DNA of 64,000 nucleotides from an uncultured Collinsella sp. (GCA_900538305.1 UPXY01000003.1:1-64000); one strand, 5' to 3'; shown: positions 43,775-53,904, numbered from the stretch's first letter. The notes: generated by a model not told the origin, from the letters alone. Numbers and translations: made by a program.

Positions 43775-45145
43775 CTAGAGGATGAACCTCAAGATATCGT
43801 TTCTGAGTACATAGACGAAGAGCGCCAAGAAGAGCGCGACGCCCACATACGACACGATGGTTTGCACCTTGAGCGGTAGCTCGCGACGCGTCACGGCTTG
43901 GATGACCTCGATGACGAGCTTTCCGCCGTCGAGCGGGGGTATGGGCAGGAGGTTCATGAGCCCGAGCGAGAACGAGATGAGCGCGGCGAGCGCGAGGTAG
44001 GTCGTGGGCCCCTCGGCGGCGGCCTGAGCAGACATGACCGAGATGCCAACCACGGACGTCGAGCTGTCGAGCATCTCGAGTGTGTGCTGCGGGTTGAAGA
44101 GACGCGCGATACCGCGGGCGGTCTCGGAGATGTACCACCATGCTTGTTGCGCGGAATCGATGGGGCTCAGGCGAACGACGCCATAAGAGACCGTGATGCC
44201 CAAGATCTCGTCGGACGCAAGCTCGACCGTAGCGCGCTGCGTAGCGCCATCGTGCACGAACACAACCTCGAATGGCGCATCGGTGCTCTTGGCAGCGCTG
44301 ATCGCTGCGATGATGTCTTCCCAGGTCTCCGTTTCCCTACCGCCGATCGAGCGCACGACGTCGCCCGGTTCGATACCGATCTCTTCGGCAACGGAGCCGG
44401 CCTCGATGCCGCCGATGACGTTCGTGTTCTGTGCGACCTCGATGCCCACGACAGAATAGATGCACATGAGCAGCAGGAAGCCGAAAAGCAGGTTCACGAA
44501 GATGCCGGCGACGAGCATGCTCGCACGGCGCCAGAACCCCTTGCCGAGGTACGTGTGCGCGCGTTCGTGCTCGAGGAATTCATCGTCGGTGTAGGGCGGG
44601 TTCCACACCTCCCCCTCGCGGGTCGCATGCGTACGGTCGAACTGGCGACCGTCGAGCACCGTGTTACCGGCCTCATCGCGCGGGACGGATGCGTAGGTGC
44701 TGGGATACGTTGAACTGCCTTCGAATTCGCCCTTTTCCGGATCATACACTGCTGCCACGGAGCCCCAGTCCATGAGCTGGATGCAGGCTTCGAGTGCCTC
44801 GTCTTCGGAGATAGCGAGCTCACGGGCAATATCCTCGACGCTTGCTCGACCATTCCTATGCACGAAGCCGAGCACACGCGCTGCATGTTCGCTTTTCGTG
44901 GGATCCATACCGCAGATCATGGCGTAGCCACCAAGGAGCAGCGGCGTGATGCCGAACCGCGTGCCGTTGCGCTTGGAAACGAAGCTTGCGCGCCAGCGGC
45001 ACGGGAGGCCAAGGAAGTACTCCGTCACGCGCACCCCGCAGGCCCGCGCGGCCAGATAGTGCCCGCCTTCGTGGACGAATACGAGCACAGAGAGGAGTAG
45101 AAGCCCCCAGAACACGGTCGATATTACGGTGGCGATCGCCTGCAT
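43775..45145 (-). CDS. rseP: RIP zinc metalloprotease RseP-like, with an unusual insert
   Basis: RseP-type site-2 proteases cut transmembrane substrates such as anti-sigma factors. The 456-residue protein has the zinc motif HEGGH (His25, Glu26, His29), one PDZ domain (about 240-320) and the second ligand motif NLLPIPPLDGGK. Between the first loop and the second membrane helix there is an extra segment of about 110 residues (81-190). Its first part, RNGRASVEDIARELAISEDE, looks like a winged-helix fold; the rest is low-complexity and acidic. The dxr-rseP-ispG order is typical of actinobacteria. Confidence 0.92.
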   Translation of the reverse strand: MQAIATVISTVFWGLLLLSVLVFVHEGGHYLAARACGVRVTEYFLGLPCRWRASFVSKRNGTRFGITPLLLGGYAMICGMDPTKSEHAARVLGFVHRNGRASVEDIARELAISEDEALEACIQLMDWGSVAAVYDPEKGEFEGSSTYPSTYASVPRDEAGNTVLDGRQFDRTHATREGEVWNPPYTDDEFLEHERAHTYLGKGFWRRASMLVAGIFVNLLFGFLLLMCIYSVVGIEVAQNTNVIGGIEAGSVAEEIGIEPGDVVRSIGGRETETWEDIIAAISAAKSTDAPFEVVFVHDGATQRATVELASDEILGITVSYGVVRLSPIDSAQQAWWYISETARGIARLFNPQHTLEMLDSSTSVVGISVMSAQAAAEGPTTYLALAALISFSLGLMNLLPIPPLDGGKLVIEVIQAVTRRELPLKVQTIVSYVGVALFLALFVYVLRNDILRFIL

Positions 45146-45246
45146 AGTACCTCATCTACCTCGAATTATCAGAGAGAGAAGCGGCCAAGCCTGGCAGAAA
45201 CGCATCGAGAAGTGCTTACGATGCAAACCAACCTGGCAGGAGCAAA

Positions 45247-46419
45247 TCATGATTGCGTCAGGGATGTGATGATGTCACGGGAGCGAGCGCGTGCCCATGC
45301 GTCGACCTCGGAAAGCTGCTCGAGCGATTCAACATCCTCGCGCTCGTGCGCGTCGAGCGCGCGCTCCACGATGCGACCGATGTCGTTGAAACCGCAAACG
45401 CCGGAGAGGTAGGCGTCCACCGCAACCTCGTTCGCGGCGTTGAGCACGCAGGGCATGGTACCGCCCTCCTTGCCTGCGCGCTCTGCGAGCGCAAGGCACG
45501 TGAAGGCAGCGGTATCTGGCGCGCCGAAGGAAAGCGAGCCGATGGTGCGGAAGTCAACGCGCTCGCACGGCGTGTCCCAGCGCTCGGGATACGATAACGC
45601 GTATTGGATAGGGATACGCATGTCGGAGGTGCCGAGCTGCGCGATCACGGAACCGTCGCAGAATTCAACCATAGAATGGATCTTCGCCTCACGCTGGATG
45701 AGTACAACGATGTTGTCGAGCGGAAGACCGAAGAGATGCATGGCCTCAATGCGCTCGAGCCCCTTGTTCATGAGCGTCGCGGAGTCGATGGAGATCTTGC
45801 GCCCCATGGACCACGCCGGGTGACGGAGCGCACGATCCGCCGTCACGTGCTCGAGGTAGCTGCGGCTCTTGCCGAAGAACGGCCCTCCGGAGCACGTGAG
45901 CCAGATGGCATGGACCGGCGAGCGGCGATCGCCCACAAGGCACTGGAAGATCGCGCCATGCTCGGAGTCAACCGGGAGGAGCTGGTCATGCGCAGCAAGC
46001 GGCATAATGAGGTCGCCGCCCACGATGAGCGACTCCTTGTTCGCAAGGGCGAGCCGCTTGCCCGCTTTGAGGGCAGACACACTTGCCGAGAGGCCCGCGG
46101 CACCGACGACGGCGTTCAGCACGCAATCAACGTCATCGAGTTCGCAAAGCGCTGCAAGGGCAGACGACCCAGCGGTGAGCTCGCAGGACGCAGGCAGTTC
46201 TGCAAGGATAGGATCATGTGCATGCGAGGAATCGGCGATGCATGCGCACCGCACGCCGAACTCGCGCGCCGCGCGCACGAGCCCCTTGGTGTTTTGATGC
46301 GCGGAAACAGCTACGACCTCGAGCTTATCGATATGTTGGCGGCACACGTCGAGCGCCTGGGCGCCGATGGAACCCGTGCACCCAAGGATCGCGACGCGGA
46401 GCCGCTTGACATCACTCAC
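45247..46419 (-). CDS. dxr: 1-deoxy-D-xylulose 5-phosphate reductoisomerase
   Basis: Dxr makes MEP from DXP with NADPH, the first committed step of this isoprenoid route. The 390-residue protein has the NADPH motif LGCTGSIGAQAL, LANKESLIVGG, the metal-site SEHGAIFQCL and the STASGGPF-equivalent segment TCSGGPFFGKS. It overlaps cdsA by 4 bases. Confidence 0.97.
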   Translation of the reverse strand: MSDVKRLRVAILGCTGSIGAQALDVCRQHIDKLEVVAVSAHQNTKGLVRAAREFGVRCACIADSSHAHDPILAELPASCELTAGSSALAALCELDDVDCVLNAVVGAAGLSASVSALKAGKRLALANKESLIVGGDLIMPLAAHDQLLPVDSEHGAIFQCLVGDRRSPVHAIWLTCSGGPFFGKSRSYLEHVTADRALRHPAWSMGRKISIDSATLMNKGLERIEAMHLFGLPLDNIVVLIQREAKIHSMVEFCDGSVIAQLGTSDMRIPIQYALSYPERWDTPCERVDFRTIGSLSFGAPDTAAFTCLALAERAGKEGGTMPCVLNAANEVAVDAYLSGVCGFNDIGRIVERALDAHEREDVESLEQLSEVDAWARARSRDIITSLTQS

Positions 46420-47297
46420 AGAATGCCTCCCAGATACAACAGAAGCTGCGCGGTGATGCAGCCGAAGATGAGCGAGTCACAGCGGTCGAGCATGCCGCCG
46501 TGTCCGGGGATGAGGTTGCCTGAGTCCTTGACGCCCACGCCGCGCTTGATGCGCGATTCAATGAGGTCGCCGAAGACGCCGAGCACCGCGACGAGCGCAC
46601 CGCACAGAATCGCAAAGAAAACATCGAACGTGAAGAGGCCGGTGAGTACAAGAATGAGCCATACCAGCACGGAGCCCGCGATGCCGCCTGCAAAGCCCTC
46701 CCAGGTCTTCTTAGGGCTGATGCGCGGTGCCATCTTATGCTTACCGAATGCCTTGCCCACGAGATAAGCGAAGGAGTCGGAGACCCACAAGGACGCGCAG
46801 ACGCCGATCGTGAGGACAGGCCCTGCGAGTCCGGGCAAGGCATCGCGCAAAAGCACGATCGACGATAACATGAACCCGGTGTAGATGGGGCCCATGAGCG
46901 TGGCCGAGACATCGGCGATGCGTGCCCGGGGCGTATAGACGTACCAAAGGCCGATGGCAAGCATGAAGAGGAAGATGAGGGCGGTGAGCAGCACGGAGTC
47001 GCCGAGCGCCGCGAGCGGGAACAGAACCGCAGCGACATCTCCGATGACCTCGTTGGGAACCTTGCCATCGCGGCGCACCATCTGGAAGAACTCGTGCGCG
47101 CATAACCCGCTCAGAAGCGCGATGAATAGAGCCGTGGGAATCGTCCCCGCAAGGATGCAGCCGATGAAGAGCCCAACGTAAACGACGCCGGATACGATGC
47201 GTACGGACAAGCCCTTGAACGATCGGCGTTCTGCCGTCTCGGCGGCGTCCACGCGCGTGGAGGGCGCATCTTTCGGCTGCAAATCTTCAGATGACAT
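46416..47297 (-). CDS. cdsA: Phosphatidate cytidylyltransferase
   Basis: CdsA makes CDP-diacylglycerol from phosphatidic acid and CTP, feeding the CDP-alcohol transferase at 18751. The 293-residue membrane protein has about eight hydrophobic segments and the C-terminal signature GDLIESRIKRGVGVKDSGNL followed by IPGHGGMLDRCDS. It lies between uppS and dxr. Confidence 0.96.
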   Translation of the reverse strand: MSSEDLQPKDAPSTRVDAAETAERRSFKGLSVRIVSGVVYVGLFIGCILAGTIPTALFIALLSGLCAHEFFQMVRRDGKVPNEVIGDVAAVLFPLAALGDSVLLTALIFLFMLAIGLWYVYTPRARIADVSATLMGPIYTGFMLSSIVLLRDALPGLAGPVLTIGVCASLWVSDSFAYLVGKAFGKHKMAPRISPKKTWEGFAGGIAGSVLVWLILVLTGLFTFDVFFAILCGALVAVLGVFGDLIESRIKRGVGVKDSGNLIPGHGGMLDRCDSLIFGCITAQLLLYLGGIL

Positions 47298-47312
47298 CGT
47301 TTGAGAAACCTC

Positions 47313-48107
47313 TTACTCGTGGATTCCGCCGAAACGGCGGTCGCGACCCTGGTAGGTGAGAATCGCGTCGATGAGTCCCCATCGGTCGAAGTCCGGCCAA
47401 TAGGTGCTCGTGATGTAGAACTCGGAATACGCCGCCTGCCAAAGCAGGTAGTTGGAAAGACGCAACTCGCCCGACGTGCGAATGATGAGCTCCGGGTCGG
47501 GCAGGCCGGCGGTGTAGAGCTTCGCGGCGACGGCGGACTCGTCGATCTTGTCCGGCGAGATACGCCCCGATGCGACATCTTCGGCAAGGAGGCGCGCGGC
47601 GCGGGCGAGCTCTGCACGGGCACCATAGTTCACGGCGAGCGCGAGCACCATGCCGGTGTGGCCCGCCGTCTCGTTGAGGCCGTATTCGAAGACCTCACGC
47701 GTGCGCTTGGGAAGCGCGGAGATATCGCCCAGGAATACGACGCGCACGTTCTCGCGCTTGAGAAGCGGCAGCTCGTCCACAAAGGTTTGAGCGAAGAGGT
47801 GCATGAGAAGGTTCACCTCGGCGGCGGGGCGCTTCCAATTCTCCGTGGAGAAGGCGTAGGCGCTCATGACCTCGACGCCCAGGCGTACGCAGGCGGTAAT
47901 GATCTCGCGAAGCGAGATGATGCCGGCCTTATGCCCCTCCCCGCGCGAAAGTCCTCGCGAAGTGGCCCAGCGGCCGTTGCCATCCATGATGCAGGAGATA
48001 TGGCGCGGGATGCGCGAACGATCGAGGGAGTCGAATTCTAGGCCCTCAGGTGGGTTCGCAAAGAATGTTTCGAACGTTGAATCGTCGTAATCGTGATTCG
48101 CAGCCAC
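47313..48107 (-). CDS. uppS: Isoprenyl transferase (undecaprenyl diphosphate synthase)
   Basis: UppS extends farnesyl diphosphate with cis isoprene units to make the carrier lipid of cell wall synthesis. The 264-residue protein has ISCIMDGNGRWA with the catalytic Asp, GHKAGIISLREI, STENWKRP and the C-terminal SNYLLWQAAYSEFY and WPDF motifs. It starts just after frr. Confidence 0.97.
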   Translation of the reverse strand: MAANHDYDDSTFETFFANPPEGLEFDSLDRSRIPRHISCIMDGNGRWATSRGLSRGEGHKAGIISLREIITACVRLGVEVMSAYAFSTENWKRPAAEVNLLMHLFAQTFVDELPLLKRENVRVVFLGDISALPKRTREVFEYGLNETAGHTGMVLALAVNYGARAELARAARLLAEDVASGRISPDKIDESAVAAKLYTAGLPDPELIIRTSGELRLSNYLLWQAAYSEFYITSTYWPDFDRWGLIDAILTYQGRDRRFGGIHE

Positions 48108-48108
48108 G

Positions 48109-48642
48109 CTAGATCTCCATGACCTCGGCCTCTTTGGCCTTCAGCATCTCGTCGATCTTCTTGATGTAGGCATCGGTGTGCTTCTGCACCTTCGTCTGCT
48201 CGCGGCGAACCTCGTCCTCCGAGAGCTCCTCGTCGCGCTCAAGCTTGCCGTTCACGTCGCGACGGATGTTGCGGATGGAAACGCGTGCCTGCTCGGCGAT
48301 CTCGCGGCATTCCTTTACGAGCTCACGACGACGCTCCTCGGTGGGCGCGGGGAACGGAAGACGGATGACCGTGCCGTCGCTCGAAGGTGTGATGCCGAGG
48401 TCGGAGGCATTAAGGGCGTGGACGATGGCGTTCAAGACAGACTTGTCCCACGGCTCGATCATGAGCATGTGCGCTTCGGGTACTTTCACGGCGGCAACCT
48501 GCGTGATGGGGGTCGGCACACCGTAGTAGTCGATCGTGATATCCGAAAGGACGTTAGCGTTCGCGCGACCCGTGCGCACCTTGGCGAACTCGTGGCTCAG
48601 GCTGTCGATGGTCTTATCCATACGTTCGGTGATCTCGGCCAT
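48109..48642 (-). CDS. frr: Ribosome recycling factor
   Basis: RRF splits post-termination ribosomes with EF-G. The 177-residue protein has the conserved KVRTGRANANVL helix, domain II VPTPITQVAAVKVPEA, and the C-terminal RREQTKVQKHTDAYIKKID helix. Its AAGGAGG ribosome binding site lies inside the last codons of pyrH, so the two are coupled. It is a few residues shorter than the usual 185. Confidence 0.97.
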   Translation of the reverse strand: MAEITERMDKTIDSLSHEFAKVRTGRANANVLSDITIDYYGVPTPITQVAAVKVPEAHMLMIEPWDKSVLNAIVHALNASDLGITPSSDGTVIRLPFPAPTEERRRELVKECREIAEQARVSIRNIRRDVNGKLERDEELSEDEVRREQTKVQKHTDAYIKKIDEMLKAKEAEVMEI

Positions 48643-48643
48643 G

Positions 48644-49363
48644 TTAGTCCTCCTTGACGACGGTGCCGACGGGTTCCCCCTTGAGGGCGCGCTTGATGTT
48701 TCCGTCGCCCTCGATGTTCAACACGATAATGGGCATATGGTTGTCCTGGCAAAGTGCGGCAGCCGTGGAATCCATGACCTGAAGGCCGCGGACGAGCACC
48801 TCGTGGTAGGAGATGGTGTCGAAACGCACTGCATCAGGGTTCTGCTTAGGATCCTTGTCGTAGATGCCGTTCACCTTAGTTGCCTTGATGAGGCAATCAG
48901 CATCGATCTCGCAAGCACGCAAGGCCGCTGCGGTATCCGTGGTGAAGTACGGGTTACCGGACCCGGCGGCGAAGATGACGACATCGCCCTTTTCCAGATG
49001 GCGCATGGCGCGGCGGCGAATATAGGGCTCACAGACCTCGTTCATCTGGATGGCGCTCATAACGCGGCACTCGCAGCCGGCACGCTCGAAGGCGTCCTGG
49101 AGTGCAAGCGCGTTCATGACGGTGGCGAGCATGCCCATGTAGTCCGCCTGAGCGCGATCCATGCCCTTGGCAGCCCCGGCTATGCCGCGGAAGATGTTCC
49201 CCCCGCCGACCACGACGCCGACCTCAATGCCATCATCATGCAAGTCGCGAACCTGATGCGCCAAGCGATCGGTGACCTCGGGATCGATGCCGTAGCCGCC
49301 CTCGCCCATGAGTGCTTCGCCCGAGAGCTTCAGCAGCACGCGCTTATATCGGTAATCTGACAA
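48644..49363 (-). CDS. pyrH: Uridylate kinase
   Basis: PyrH makes UDP from UMP in pyrimidine nucleotide synthesis. The 239-residue protein has RVLLKLSGEALMGEGGYGID near the N terminus, VVVGGGNIFRG, the TGNPYFTTDTAAALRA-type segment (GSGNPYFTTDTAA) and KATKVNGIYDKDP. The start is a TTG with AAGGAGG at ideal spacing, giving normal family length. It heads the pyrH-frr-uppS-cdsA-dxr run. Confidence 0.96.
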   Translation of the reverse strand: MSDYRYKRVLLKLSGEALMGEGGYGIDPEVTDRLAHQVRDLHDDGIEVGVVVGGGNIFRGIAGAAKGMDRAQADYMGMLATVMNALALQDAFERAGCECRVMSAIQMNEVCEPYIRRRAMRHLEKGDVVIFAAGSGNPYFTTDTAAALRACEIDADCLIKATKVNGIYDKDPKQNPDAVRFDTISYHEVLVRGLQVMDSTAAALCQDNHMPIIVLNIEGDGNIKRALKGEPVGTVVKED

Positions 49364-49458
49364 GGGATCCTCCTTTTGTTGTAACTTATAGCATTCTAGC
49401 AAAGTGGCAGGAGCGCGCTTGCATAAAGCCTGTAGACGGCCAAAACCAACATTTTGGG

Positions 49459-49528
49459 CGCGTCACCTTGGTGACGGGTGCGTTTGTGTCGTTTATGGCA
49501 CTTTCGCACCCGTCACCAAAGTGACGCG
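49459..49528. repeat. Palindromic repeat family A, copy 6
   Basis: Arms CGCGTCACCTTGGTGACGGG (from 49459) and CCCGTCACCAAAGTGACGCG (to 49528) pair around a loop containing TTTGTGTCGTTT. It lies between the tsf terminator and pyrH. Confidence 0.8.
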
Positions 49529-49549
49529 ATTCTTCTACAAGTTGTTAAG

Positions 49550-49579
49550 AAAAGGGCAGCTCGGTTGAGCTGCCCTTTT
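49550..49579 (-). terminator. Terminator of the rpsB-tsf operon
   Basis: A perfect 13-bp stem (49550-49562 with 49567-49579) has AAAA at one end and TTTT at the other. It starts 22 bases after the tsf stop. Confidence 0.9.
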
Positions 49580-49600
49580 ACAAAAGATGTTGATACGCCG

Positions 49601-50473
49601 TTACGCGTCGCCGCGCGCAAGGCGATCGAACGCGACGACCTGGATGGTGTCACCGAGCTCCTTGCTGACCTTCTCGGCGTACTTGGAGATGGTGAGGTCG
49701 CCGTCCTTGATGAAGGCCTGCTCGGTAAGCACGACCTCCTTGTAGAACTTCTCGAGACGGCCAGTGGCGATCTTCTCCTGGATGGCCTCGGGCTTGCCGG
49801 ATTCGGCAGCCTGCGCCTTGTAGATGCTCATCTCGTGCTCGATAGTCTCGGCCGGCACGTCCTCGCGACGAGCGCAGATCGGAGCAACAGCCGCAACCTG
49901 CATCGCAACGTCGTGCGCGAACGCCTTGAAAGCGTCGGCCTGAGCAGTCTCTGCCTTGTCGAAGGAGAACTCGACGAGGACGCCGATCTTGCCACCCATG
50001 TGGACGTAGCTCGAGCAAGCGCCGTGATCTGCGGTGCGGAACACGAAGCGGTTGATCTTCATGTTCTCGCCGATGACGTGAATGAGCTCGGTGAGCGCGG
50101 CCTCAACGGTCTCGCCATCCATCTCGGAGGCGAGAAGCGCCTCGACGTCGGCCGGGTGGGTGTTCGCAATGTGCTCGGCGAGCTTGGCGGCAAAGCCGGT
50201 AAACTTGGGGTTCGTGCCCACGAAGTCGGTCTCGCAGGCGACCTCGACGAGCGCGGCAAGCTTGCCATCCTCGGACACGAAGGAGCCGATGGCACCCTCG
50301 TTCGTGGCACGGCCGGCCTTCTTAGCAGCGGCAGCAAGGCCGTTCTTGCGAAGGATGTCGACGGCCTTGTCCATATCGCCCTCGGCCTCGACGAGCGCCT
50401 TCTTGCACTCCATCATGGGCGAGTCGGTCATGTCGCGGAGCTCTTTGACCTGGGCGGCGGTGATGTTTGCCAT
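49601..50473 (-). CDS. tsf: Elongation factor Ts
   Basis: EF-Ts recycles EF-Tu-GDP to the GTP form. The 290-residue protein has the N-terminal UBA-like domain (ITAAQVKELRDMTDSPMMEC), the KAGRATNEGAIGSFV segment, the Cys-Glu-Thr-Asp-Phe motif ACETDFV and two dimerisation subdomains. AAGGGA precedes the ATG. It follows rpsB in the usual operon. Confidence 0.97.
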   Translation of the reverse strand: MANITAAQVKELRDMTDSPMMECKKALVEAEGDMDKAVDILRKNGLAAAAKKAGRATNEGAIGSFVSEDGKLAALVEVACETDFVGTNPKFTGFAAKLAEHIANTHPADVEALLASEMDGETVEAALTELIHVIGENMKINRFVFRTADHGACSSYVHMGGKIGVLVEFSFDKAETAQADAFKAFAHDVAMQVAAVAPICARREDVPAETIEHEMSIYKAQAAESGKPEAIQEKIATGRLEKFYKEVVLTEQAFIKDGDLTISKYAEKVSKELGDTIQVVAFDRLARGDA

Positions 50474-50512
50474 AGGTGGTTCCCTTCTTGGACGAATTCC
50501 GTTGAATGAACC

Positions 50513-50533
50513 GCCCCGCTCTTCGAGCGGGGC
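50513..50533 (-). other. Intercistronic hairpin between rpsB and tsf
   Basis: A perfect 9-bp GC-rich stem (50513-50521 with 50525-50533) and a 3-base loop lie in the 83-base gap. No T-run follows in the direction of transcription. It may tune the rpsB:tsf ratio by attenuation or protect the upstream message. Confidence 0.55.
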
Positions 50534-50556
50534 GAAGCTATGCAGATAAGCCTACG

Positions 50557-51366
<810 letters not shown>

Positions 51367-51416
51367 GTAAACCTCCTGTGGTTTGACCTCCGCGCGGGGT
51401 CGACCCTTCCCCACCA

Positions 51417-51443
51417 CCCGGGCTTTTGCTACCAGAGCCCGGG
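51417..51443 (-). promoter_or_regulatory. Leader hairpin of rpsB
   Basis: A perfect 8-bp stem (51417-51424 with 51436-51443) with an 11-base loop lies 51-77 bases before the rpsB start. Ribosomal protein S2 autoregulates through leader RNA in several bacteria, so this could be such an element, but I see no match to a specific known class. Confidence 0.4.
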
Positions 51444-51531
51444 CACCACGGCGAGAAGGTAGCCGCGCGTGCGTGATACGGACGCTGCCGAATCGGCAAC
51501 GGTCGGTATGATACCAGATTCCCATCTCATT

Positions 51532-51606
51532 CGCGCGTCACTTTGGGGGCGGCTGCGTTTGTATCGAAAACGACACAAAAGCACCCGACCCCAAAACGAC
51601 GCGCGA
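51532..51606. repeat. Palindromic repeat family A, copy 7
   Basis: The left arm CGCGCGTCACTTTGGGGGCG and the right arm ACCCGACCCCAAAACGACGC pair imperfectly around TTTGTATCGAAAACGACACA. It ends 4 bases from the xerC stop. Confidence 0.75.
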
Positions 51607-51610
51607 CGTG

Positions 51611-52564
51611 TTAGGTGCGGGGGTGAGCGGATTTGACGGCGGTTTTGAGGCGGTCGGGGGTAAGGTGCGTATAGAGCGTCGTGGTCGAGAGACTCGCATG
51701 ACCGAGGAGTTCTTGCACGCTTCGAAGATCCGCGCCACCGGCGAGGAGATCGGTTGCAAAGGTGTGACGCATGACATGCGGCGTCACATCGGAAGGCAGC
51801 CCGGCGCGGCGGCAGAGAGCGCGGAACCGGTACCGAAGCGCCGCGGCATCCATGCGGTTCCCGCGCTTGGAGATGAACAGCGGGCGCCGTCCCCCTGCAT
51901 CTCGACGTCCGGCAGCCTCGAGGAGTACCGGTCTCCCCTGCTCGATGTAGCGGCAAAGCGCCTCGAGTGCCCGGCGATACACCGGCACGATGCGCTCTTT
52001 GGACCCCTTGCCAAAGAGCCTCACCGTACGCGTTCCCATGTCGAAATCTTCGATATCAAGACCGGAGAGCTCGGAGATGCGCGCTCCTGTGGCATAGAAG
52101 AGCTCGAGCATCGCAGCGTCGCGAAGCCCCTCAGCAGTGGTGTTGTCGGGCGTGTTGAGCAGGCGATCCATGTCTGATGCGACGATCGTCTTAGGCAGGT
52201 TCTTCGGAATCTTCGGCATCTGAATGGAAGAGGAGGCCTCGGTCTCCACTACACCTTCAAAGAGGCACCACCGAAAGAACGACCTGATAGACGAAAGGTG
52301 CGCGGCGCACGTGCTCGGTGCATACCCCGCACGTCTCATATCTGCAAGGTAGCGGCGAAACCCACGGACATCGAGCGCGAGCGCGTCCTCGGCTGCCCGT
52401 GCACACCACCTACCGAATGCCTCGAGATGGCTCGAATACGCACGCACGGTCTCAGGCGAAAAGCCCTCTACACGTGCGATGTAGGCGATGAAATCATCCA
52501 TCGCATCGGCGAAGCCGGCATCGAGCTCAACTTCGCCCACATCATGTGCGTCATGTGTGCTCAC
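51611..52564 (-). CDS. xerC: Tyrosine recombinase XerC
   Basis: XerC/D recombinases resolve chromosome dimers at dif. The 317-residue protein has an N-terminal SAM-like core-binding domain (about 20-110) and a catalytic domain with Arg in ATGARISEL, HVMRHTFAT (His-x-x-Arg), the His in LGHASLSTTT and the nucleophile Tyr in TLYTHL. Its position after trmFO, as in the Bacillus codV locus, argues for the housekeeping enzyme, not a phage integrase. Whether it is functionally XerC or XerD cannot be read from sequence. Confidence 0.92.
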   Translation of the reverse strand: MSTHDAHDVGEVELDAGFADAMDDFIAYIARVEGFSPETVRAYSSHLEAFGRWCARAAEDALALDVRGFRRYLADMRRAGYAPSTCAAHLSSIRSFFRWCLFEGVVETEASSSIQMPKIPKNLPKTIVASDMDRLLNTPDNTTAEGLRDAAMLELFYATGARISELSGLDIEDFDMGTRTVRLFGKGSKERIVPVYRRALEALCRYIEQGRPVLLEAAGRRDAGGRRPLFISKRGNRMDAAALRYRFRALCRRAGLPSDVTPHVMRHTFATDLLAGGADLRSVQELLGHASLSTTTLYTHLTPDRLKTAVKSAHPRT

Positions 52565-53904
52565 GCGAGATGCTCCGTTCCGAATTTGAGGTCGCCCCTC
52601 GTCTCAAGGAACCTATCAAGATCTCGTAAGGCGCGTTCGGCATAGGCATGGTAGCGGTCGCGCTTACCGCGCTTGATGCCATCATCGAGCGGAGGGACGA
52701 GTCCGAAGTTCACGTGCATGGGCTGGTAGTTTTCGGTTGCGGGATCCGTCGCGTATGCCACGAGGGATCCCAACGCGCCCGTGCGCGGCAACGAGACGGG
52801 AGCCTCTCCGCAAAGATCCGCATACGTATTAAGCGCCGCAAGGAGCCCCGATGCGATTGCCTCGGTGTAGCCTTCCGTACCGGTGATCTGCCCTGCGAAC
52901 CGAATGCGCCGCCCGGGAACCGCAAACGTGCTGTCGAGCACGTGGGGAGAATCGATGAACGTGTTCCGATGCATGACGCCAAATCTGAAGAATTCGGCAT
53001 CCTCGAGACCGGGCACCATGTGAAATACGCGTTTCTGCTCGGCGAACGTGAGGTTCGTCTGGAAGCCCACAAGATTATATGCCGTGCCCTCACGGTTCTC
53101 CGCACGCAACTGGATTGCTGCCCACGGGCGGCGTCCCGTTCGGGGATCTGTGAGACCCACGGGCTTCATTGCACCGAAGCGAAGCGCATCGTGTCCCGTT
53201 CGAGCCACCTCCTCGGCGGGCTGGCACGCTTGGAAGAGCCCACCCTTCTCGAAATCGTGAAGCACCACGCGCTCGGCAGACACGAGCGCATCGATGAAGG
53301 CGTCGTACTCGTCTTTCGAAAACGGTGCGTTGAGGTAGTCGCCCCTCCCCTCGTCCCCGTATCTAGACTGGCTGAAAAGAACGGAGCGATCGATCGTGGA
53401 GGCGTCGACGATGGGTGCGGCGGCATCGAAAAACGAGAGCGAATCCCCACCCACAAGCTCATGGATGCAGGAGGAGAGCGTCGGCGAGCACAAAGGACCC
53501 GCGGCGATGACGCAGGGACCCTCGGGTATCTCCGTGACCTCCTCGTGAACAAGCTCGATCAAGGGCTCGGCGGAAACGCGCTCCCCCACGAGTTTGGAGA
53601 ACTGCCCGCGATCGACGGCTAGCGCGCCACCGGCGGGAACAGCAGCCTCGCGCGCACAGGAAAGCAGCACCGAGCCCATGCGCTCGAGCTCCATTTTTAG
53701 CAAGCCCGCCGCGCTCTCGAATCTCGTGGATTTAAACGAGTTCGAGCACACGAGCTCGGCAAGGCCGTCGGTCGTGTGGGCAGGGGAGCTAGTATTCGGC
53801 CGCATCTCGATAAGGCGGACCGGAACACCCCGGTACGCGAGCGAGAGCGCGCACTCGCTGCCCGCAAGCCCTCCGCCAACAACCGTAACCGTTTCGAATC
53901 GCAT
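52561..53904 (-). CDS. trmFO: Methylenetetrahydrofolate-tRNA-(uracil-5-)-methyltransferase TrmFO
   Basis: TrmFO makes 5-methyluridine at tRNA position 54, using methylene-THF and FAD. The 447-residue flavoprotein has the FAD motif VVGGGLAGSECAL, the conserved LVCSNSFKS with the catalytic Cys region, GLFQACQPAEEVARTGHDAL and the C-terminal FAGQITGTEGYTE motif. It overlaps xerC by 4 bases. Confidence 0.97.
   Translation of the reverse strand: MRFETVTVVGGGLAGSECALSLAYRGVPVRLIEMRPNTSSPAHTTDGLAELVCSNSFKSTRFESAAGLLKMELERMGSVLLSCAREAAVPAGGALAVDRGQFSKLVGERVSAEPLIELVHEEVTEIPEGPCVIAAGPLCSPTLSSCIHELVGGDSLSFFDAAAPIVDASTIDRSVLFSQSRYGDEGRGDYLNAPFSKDEYDAFIDALVSAERVVLHDFEKGGLFQACQPAEEVARTGHDALRFGAMKPVGLTDPRTGRRPWAAIQLRAENREGTAYNLVGFQTNLTFAEQKRVFHMVPGLEDAEFFRFGVMHRNTFIDSPHVLDSTFAVPGRRIRFAGQITGTEGYTEAIASGLLAALNTYADLCGEAPVSLPRTGALGSLVAYATDPATENYQPMHVNFGLVPPLDDGIKRGKRDRYHAYAERALRDLDRFLETRGDLKFGTEHLA

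Noticed and set aside
51611..52564. Tyrosine recombinase as a phage or island integrase
   Set aside because: It overlaps trmFO in a conserved housekeeping block, has XerC/D length and no phage genes or attachment site nearby.
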